From Paraspadella gotoi (Eukaryota > Chaetognatha), in the NCBI GenBank assembly GCA_051294375.1, contig CM119266.1:18834087-18898086 (forward strand): a stretch of 64,000 nt of DNA, read 5' to 3'. Position numbers and translations under genes: made by a program. Positions 58,132-64,000 of this stretch are shown piece by piece. The notes beneath the pieces are model-generated. The model had not been told where the DNA came from. It saw nothing but the letters and a program-made list of their open reading frames with translations, and searched no databases. How positions within the stretch are numbered: position 1 is the first letter of the stretch; every line of letters begins with the position of its first letter.

Positions 58132-58190
58132 GACAGAGGGAGAGAGAGAGAGAGAGAGAGATGAGAGAGAGAGAGATTCCCAAGTGGATT
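55285..58190 (+). repeat. Left arm of the 55.3-61.9 kb palindrome
   Basis: Matches the reverse complement of 58633-61905: the outer ends (TAGCCCAAATTC at 55285, GTGGGCTACTG near 61900), a TTGATTAGTC block and the AGTTCGATCTCGGGCGTGAG block (57797; partner near 59045) all correspond. It contains a GA-rich purine tract at 57090-57300. Frames here are broken differently in the two arms. Confidence 0.85.
57987..58053 (-). ncRNA. Hammerhead ribozyme-like motif (type I), copy 2, most complete
   Basis: On the minus strand the order is: outer stem I strand TACAA, internal-loop bases, ATG, core CTGATGA, stem II GACTCT/AGAGTC (6 bp, 9-base loop), core GAAA, a minimal stem III (A-U and C-G pairs closing the loop ATT), cleavage triplet GTC, then CA and the outer stem I strand TTGTA. 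All invariant core positions of a hammerhead (CUGANGA, GAAA, NUH) are present in the right order and spacing. Type-I hammerheads with a very short stem III are known from Penelope-like elements and animal retrozymes. Stem I is the weak point: 2 bp, an asymmetric internal loop, then 5 bp. Predicted cleavage lies after GTC at 58003-58001. Confidence 0.6.
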
Positions 58191-58632
58191 CCAAGTGGAT
58201 ACTTACCGATCCCAGGGTGTCGAACTCTACAAAAATATCTATCTCAAGCCTTTGACAGGTCAATGACCCGATCACATCGTCAACGTCCCCATTTGCCCGG
58301 CCGGGGGGGGCCAGCTCAATTTGAGCTTCTTTCCTAACTTAATTTTAACTAAAATCTTTACTTACCTATCCCTCACCATTATGTCTTCAAATATCACTTT
58401 CACTTATATACTTCATTAGTTAAATCAAACTATTTATTGATTATTTGTTATTATTCATTTAGTTTACTGATTCATTTATCTTTGTTGTACATTTCAAAAT
58501 GTAATGTTTCTCTCTCTCTCTCTCCTCTCTCTCTCTCTTTTCACCATTTCAAAATCAACTTATTTCCCTATTCTCCTATGTCCTTACCTTCACCTGTCCT
58601 CGAATTCTGACCACTGGCCTTTCTCAATTCTT
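58191..58632. repeat. Spacer of the third palindrome (segment H part)
   Basis: Single-copy within the palindrome, but present again at 54895-55259. It ends with TC repeats near 58510-58540 and an AT-rich stretch. Confidence 0.75.
58207..58305 (-). CDS. Candidate exon fragment before a GTAAGT donor
   Basis: Minus-strand frame ending DDVIGSLTCQRLEIDIFVEF, DTLGS, then GTAAGTATCC (58206-58197). The direct copy at 54.9-55.0 kb carries indels that break both the frame and the donor. No family is recognised, and the upstream limit is arbitrary. Confidence 0.18.
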
Positions 58633-58643
58633 TGTTGGGAATC

Positions 58644-58713
<70 letters not shown>

Positions 58714-58759
58714 TCTCTCTTTCTCTCTTCTCTATCCCCAACTTTAGATTGTTGAAAAA

Positions 58760-58823
58760 TACAACTGCAAATGCTGATGAAGACTCGACAAAACAAGATC
58801 GAAACATGTCCAATTTATTTGTA
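58760..58823 (+). ncRNA. Hammerhead ribozyme-like motif (type I), copy 3
   Basis: Plus strand: TACAACTGCAAATG, CTGATGA (58774-58780), an extra A, stem II GACTC with GATC (one G missing relative to the other copies), GAAA (58801-58804), CAT, GTC and cleavage point 58810/58811, then CAATTTATTTGTA. Stem I here gains an AAA/TTT helix between the inner and outer pairs. Stem III is A-U and C-G around two loop bases. The extra A and lost G could be sequencing indels. It is the inverted-arm partner of copy 2. Confidence 0.5.
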
Positions 58824-58832
58824 AAAAAACTC

Positions 58833-58936
58833 GTTGTTAAAAAATACTAAAACTTTCGTTTTCGAATCTGCTATCTTATTGAACAACGAAAAAGAGAGGG
58901 TTGTAAAAAATACTAAAACTTTCGTTTTCGAATCTG
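58833..58936 (+). repeat. Two-copy repeat downstream of hammerhead copy 3
   Basis: AAAAAATACTAAAACTTTCG followed by TTTTCGAATCTG occurs twice, 68 bases apart; the left arm has it once. Confidence 0.75.
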
Positions 58937-59905
58937 ATTGAGCTATTATAAACAAAGAATTCTTGCTTAGATAGGGTTTATATTTTCAATTTATCAGTCG
59001 ATAACGTTTTGACGAAATGCTAGACTCATAGAAACTCACGCCCGAGATCGAACTACCACCACAACAATTTTAACTTCCGTTTTTGTTTTTGTTTGTTTTT
59101 TTCTTTTTTAATCTTTTTTTTTTTTTATGCTAAAACCTCAGAAAAGCGGAGCCCTTCGTAGAGTTGAGATCAATCCATTCACCTTTTCTCTTATCCGTCT
59201 GTCCATCCTCTTTTCAGCCAATGACATTTCGCATCTCGTCCTCACGACTCCCTCTTTTACTTCCCTGCCGTCGAACATCATTTCTTGCTTAATTAGTTTA
59301 TCAATTCCTTTATTTATTCTTCCCAAAACTTTACTGTTAGTTTGTGTATAATGTGAGGTGTGAAGACTAAATGGGCAGTAAAAGTTGCTTATGGAAATTA
59401 TAAAAATAATTTATAAACATCCTTACACTAATGAAAATGCTTACATCGATGAACATTTAGTTTATAAAAAAAAATTATTTTATGGTTTTTAATTTTCACA
59501 GGAAAATCATAAAATTACAAAATAGGCTTTTCTTAATTTTGAGGGAAGATTTGAATTCCTCCNNNNNNNNNNNNNNNNNNNNNNNNNNNNNNNNNNNNNN
59601 NNNNNNNNNNNNNNNNNNNNNNNNNNNNNNNNNNNNNNNNNNNNNNNNNNNNNNNNNNNNNNNNNNNNNNNNNNNNNNNNNNNNNNNNNNNNNNNNNNNN
59701 NNNNNNNNNNNNNNNNNNNNNNNNNNNNNNNNNNNNNNNNNNNNNNNNNNNNNNNNNNNNNNNNNNNNNNNNNNNNNNNNNTCTCCTCTCTCTTTCTCAA
59801 TAAAACCGTCAAAAAGTGTTGTTCTTCCTTTCAGCTCCTAAACAAATTTGAAATTGATTGTTTAATCCCTCGAGACGGAAAAGAGAAGGAAGGATCCTGA
59901 GGATG

Positions 59906-59994
<89 letters not shown>

Positions 59995-59995
59995 A
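59906..59995. repeat. (ACG)n microsatellite, about 90 bp
   Basis: Nearly pure ACG triplets with one GATG interruption. The equivalent place in the left arm is a shorter, degenerate CGT stretch. Confidence 0.95.
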
Positions 59996-60518
59996 CGCTA
60001 GGGCAATCAACGGTTTAATGAGCATGGGAAACAGGCGCCTCGGTGCGGGTTGTTGCAAAGAGGGTGCGCGAAAGGAGAGGATGAGAAGAGGGATTGCAGA
60101 AGTTGATGCAGAAAAGGGGGGGGGAACGATTTGGCTGGACATTATAGGGAAATAAACTGTTTATGTTCAAAATACAAATAAATTATTTCCTTTATATAAA
60201 ACTTCCCTTTGTCCCAAGGAATCTAAACAAGAATCAAATCAATTTGTATTAAGTATCATTTTGTTTTAAAAAGTGGGACATTATAACCCCGTAGAGGGGG
60301 GCAGAGTAAAATTTCATTTCAAAGCGACGAGTCACGATCGAGTCAATGAAACGCTGACCCATATTCATGAAACCGTAACATTTTTACGGAAACTGAATTA
60401 AAATAAAATCACCTCCATTAAATAGNNNNNNNNNNNNNNNNNNNNNNNNNCAACGAAAATTTTGAATGTGACTCGAGTTGTCATCTTTACGCGCATTAGT
60501 GACGCCTCTTCTCTCTCG

Positions 60519-60593
<75 letters not shown>

Positions 60594-61388
60594 CCTCTCT
60601 CTCTCTCTATTAATGGAGGCTGATTTTTATTTTATTCAGATTTCCGTAAAAACTGTACGGTTTCTGAATTATGGGTCAGCGTTTCATTGACTCGATTCGT
60701 GACTTCGTCGCTTTGAAATGAAATTTTTACTCTGCCCCCCTCTACGGGTTATAATGTCCACTTTTTTAAAACAAAATTGATTACTTAATATAAAATTTTG
60801 ATTGATCTTGGTTAATTCCTTGACAAAGGGAGTGTTATATAAAGGAAAAACTTTATTATTTTGAAAATAAACAGTTTATTTCCCTATAATGTTCAGCCAT
60901 CTTCTCTCTTAAATCGTTTTTAAATTATTTTGACGTCTTATCTAGTTTCACTGCCTTTAAGTTTAAATCATTTTTGTACGGAGCTTTCTATCCTTTATAT
61001 TATTTCGTATCAACTTATTAATTAATTAATTTTTTAATAATCCTTAATTTTATGATTCATCCGTATATATTTTTGATCAAGAATTTGGTTGATTAGTCAT
61101 TGATTTCCCTCGAATGAAATTGAAGCCCTTCAACATCCAGAGATTCTCAATCGAAAAAAATCCTCTTTTCCAGTTAACCCAAATGGTAAAGCAATACATA
61201 CATATAGATTAACTGGCAATACAATACATACATTTAGATTAAGGTATGAGAATTATGAAAATCTTAGGATTTATTCTCAGAGTCATCGGTGAAGCCGTCT
61301 CATATACATAAGTATAGAATTTATATTGTCGTAACCTTTTATTCTACTCCGGATCGTTTTACCCAGCTCTTCGGTCTTCAATAACCAA

Positions 61389-61515
<127 letters not shown>

Positions 61516-62024
61516 TCTGTTTGTAATCGTTTGTTTTGGCATCGAAAGGCAATAGACCCACGGATTATATTGTTCTTGCCAATTTTTTAGATTTCCTACT
61601 ATTTGCTTTTACCATTTCAACACTACTTTTTTTATTTTTAATTCTCATTCGTTTTTTCTGCCTATAAGGGATAAGCTTGTTCCATTCACGTATTTTAATA
61701 AAATAATTTAATAATTTAACAATTAAATAATTAAACGATTAAAATCATTAAATAAATTAATGATTACTAATAAGAGCGATAATTCCTTTTATCAACGTTT
61801 CCTGAGGCATTCGAATCTGCTTTCAAAACTAAGAAAAAACTATTTGGAAATTTAACATTTTTTTATGGTGAGTATTATGCATAAATGTGGGCTACTGTGT
61901 AAATTGAAAAATAAAGTTTAATTTTTTTATTTAAAAAAGTTAACAGGTACAAGCTTGGTCATGATCTATACTTTAAATTTTTATTTTACATGACTTAAAA
62001 AAATGTTTTGCTATGCTTTAATGC

Positions 62025-62285
62025 TTAGTGATCTAACTTACAATCAGCATTCCAACTGTGAATTTCCGGTTTAAATCCCGGTGGTCCCCCACTTTGTTAG
62101 CAAAGTGTGATCGTACGAGCGTAAACGATGCCCGGGCACCACAGGCTATTCCCGTCGTGGCCAATATGTGAGGCTGTGAGTGGATGAACACATTCCAAGA
62201 ATACGTTTCCTGATTCGATCCTGACGGTCCCCCCGCTTACTATTTGGTGGAGTTAGTTTGGCTTTACTAGTGTAACAAAGACCGT
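62025..62285 (+). mobile_element. tRNA-like repeat with two B-box-like modules
   Basis: CCGGTTTAAATCCCGG (62066-62081) and CTGATTCGATCCTG (62210-62223) are both B-box-like, and each is followed by a CGGTGGTCCCCC or ACGGTCCCCCC end. A TTAGTGATCTAAC word upstream resembles a D-arm. It looks like a dimeric or doubly inserted tRNA-derived SINE head. Confidence 0.4.
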
Positions 62286-63154
62286 AAAGCTATCTTTAAC
62301 CTTATATTTTCGAGATTAGCCTTATCTTTTAGACCAGAACGTCACTAGCCGCAGATGAAAACATGGATGCAGAATTAAATCTTTTTTTTGGTAGCAAAAT
62401 TATTTTTGTTAAAAAATAAACGAAAAATATTACTAACGTCTAATAATGAAATAATGTTTAGTCTTTACTATTTAAGAAATCAGTCTCCTTGAAGGCTTGC
62501 CTAGAGATTTGCAAGCCCATTAGCTTTGGAACAAAATATTTTCAAATTAATAATTTATCATAATTATCCATACTCAATACACATTAATATTTTGTCGATA
62601 ATGTATAAAAATCATACAACATAATCGGTAATCAGAGAATCATGCATTTTAATTGACTTTTCCCTGAAAATAGAAAATTTAAATCAAGTTAAATTATAAT
62701 CTAATGCACTCATTTTTTTCAAAATATTGATTGATGAGTGGACGTCCCGACGTCCCTTTTTCCGGAAAAGCGCTAATGAAAAAATCCATTTCCTTAAGAA
62801 TGTGATAATAAATTATACTTAAAAAATAGAGAAGGAAAAACCGTCATGGTATTTTTTAAAATCTAATTAGGAAAATTTAGTACGGGAAATGGCCGCTGGG
62901 ATTTACTCTATTTTTTAAAGAAAAGGAAGAATATTAATTTTGAAAAATTAACAGAATAATCAATAAAGTTATATTTCCGGAACTCGTAGGGAGTCGGAGA
63001 CAGATATTAGGTCCCCTTAATATCCTGACTATCGGAAGTTGAAAAATTCAGACTTGATTTCCTCATGAGAAACAAATGTTGTTGTTATCCTTATTGATTA
63101 TAATTACAACTAAGTTGTAAGTGAGAGGATAAGAAAGCGTAGCAAGCGCAAACA

Positions 63155-63157
<3 letters not shown>
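62286..63157. other. AT-rich interval, no gene
   Basis: AT-rich sequence with no long frame. GACGTCCCGACGTCCC at about 62741-62757 is a small direct repeat of GACGTCCC. Confidence 0.7.
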
Positions 63158-63214
<57 letters not shown>

Positions 63215-63270
63215 CTCTCTCTCTCTCTCTCTCTTCGAACTCGTCGTTCTCTCTCTCTCTCTCTCTCTTA
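63158..63270. repeat. (TC)n microsatellite with two interruptions
   Basis: TC dinucleotides broken by CTCTTC near 63210 and by CGAACTCGTCG near 63236-63246. Confidence 0.9.
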
Positions 63271-63275
63271 TCGAT

Positions 63276-63584
63276 TTGAAAAAAAGATTCTTTTCCCGAG
63301 AAAGAATTCGTCTTTTTCTTTGGCTCCGGAAGGAAATTCAACTTCTTCGTAGTAAAACAAACTCACCTCATCGAAAAACGAGGAGAGAGAATTATAAAGA
63401 AGAAAGGTCAATGGATTTTTGCGGTGGAACATCCTGGTGGCGGAATACGTTAATTAAACAAAAGGCGTCGACGAAAGAAGTTAAAAACCTCGATCGATCA
63501 TTATATTTGTTTCATTCTTTCTTTCTATCCGTCGCTTTGCTTTCCTTTCTTTCCTTCTCTCCATCATATGCATTCCGGAAATGA
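63276..63584 (+). CDS. Unrecognised ORF, about 102 codons
   Basis: The N-terminal half is basic (KKRFFSRERIRLF...). A second in-frame ATG starts MDFCGGTSWWRNTLIKQKAS. The C-terminal third (SLYLFHSFFLSVALLSFLSF) is hydrophobic enough for one membrane segment. Codon choice is not skewed by a repeat, but an adjacent TC tract and the lack of any domain leave this as a possible chance frame. Confidence 0.2.
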   Translation: MKKRFFSRERIRLFLWLRKEIQLLRSKTNSPHRKTRRENYKEERSMDFCGGTSWWRNTLIKQKASTKEVKNLDRSLYLFHSFFLSVALLSFLSFSPSYAFRK

Positions 63585-64000
63585 CTAAGAGAGAGTAAAA
63601 TATAAAAGCGATAAAAACACGAAAATCAGCTGAAGTTGATTATAGAAGATGAATCACTTCAACCTGAGCTTCACTTTAAATAAAAGGGAAGGATGAAGAT
63701 GAGAAAGAAAATGAAAATGAGGAAGAGAAAAGTGAAGAGAATAAAAAATAAAAATGAGGTTAAAAATAAGGAGAATGACTCTTCGATGGTGGCNNNNNNN
63801 NNNAGGTTTTCGCGCGTCGGAGATCCGAGTCTCTCCTTCCTCTTTTTTTTCGTCGATGCTCTTTTTTTTTTCTCGTCCGAATTCATGCCATCTTCTGATA
63901 AAAGAATCCAGTGCCAACTTTCTATGTCTGCTTTCTCACTTTTGTGGCTTCGATATTTCGGTTTTTTTTTCTTTTTTTTCGTCGTCACTTTGAAACCAAT
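63585..64000. other. Purine- then pyrimidine-rich sequence with 10-N gap
   Basis: A-rich purine sequence to 63770, a 10-N gap at 63794-63803, then pyrimidine-rich sequence with CGTCG words. No gene is recognisable before the window ends. Confidence 0.65.

Overview
This window is nuclear DNA of a eukaryote from a draft, long-read-patched assembly. It has no operons, Shine-Dalgarno sites, rRNA genes or dense genes. It does have hundreds of bases of (GA)n, (TC)n, (ACG)n, (TTA)n and (ATCT)n microsatellites, CpG-rich promoter-like islets, splice-donor consensus sites, tRNA-derived SINE-like heads and a Tc1-like transposon end. An invertebrate animal is the best guess (inference only; no species can be read from it). 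I could not identify one intact protein-coding gene. Almost every long open frame is a translated microsatellite (poly-SL, poly-ER, poly-RE, poly-VVI) or pyrimidine tract.

Layout. 1-16 kb: four modules (A, B, C, D) in alternating orientation. 1386-7070 is the reverse complement of 8770-14455 (two arms of about 5.7 kb around a 1.7 kb spacer). Module A also occurs inverted at 1-1385, and module D is repeated directly at 14541-15987. 16-25 kb: SINE-like heads, a composite repeat with a (CCGT)n tract leading into a roughly 155-195 bp satellite, and minisatellites. 25.2-26.8 kb: the most gene-like stretch, with a CRE-bearing CpG islet, a possible short first exon, a Tc1-like inverted-repeat end and a possible terminal exon. 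27.8-35.9 kb: a second large inverted repeat whose halves are joined by a 100-N gap. 36-43 kb: E-box and CCAAT clusters, pyrimidine tracts and microsatellites. 43.1-46.5, 48.9-51.4 and 51.4-53.2 kb: direct duplications, two of them straddling 25-N gaps. 53.2-54.0 kb: CpG-rich, promoter/exon-like. 54.7-61.9 kb: a third palindrome. 62-64 kb: tRNA-like repeats, a microsatellite and AT-rich sequence.

The most interesting signal is a type-I hammerhead ribozyme-like motif in three related copies (minus strand near 54.74 and 58.02 kb, plus strand near 58.79 kb). It has the CUGAUGA and GAAA core elements, a self-complementary stem II, a minimal stem III and a GUC cleavage triplet. A second, more degenerate motif of the same architecture occurs in both copies of module D (8.24 and 15.43 kb). 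Such ribozymes are known from Penelope-like elements and animal retrozymes, but no reverse transcriptase is visible here.

Caution: repeat copies differ mostly by one-base insertions and deletions, and eight gaps are exactly 25 N. Both fit uncorrected long-read gap filling, so much of the inverted and direct duplication may be assembly artefact and reading frames are unreliable.
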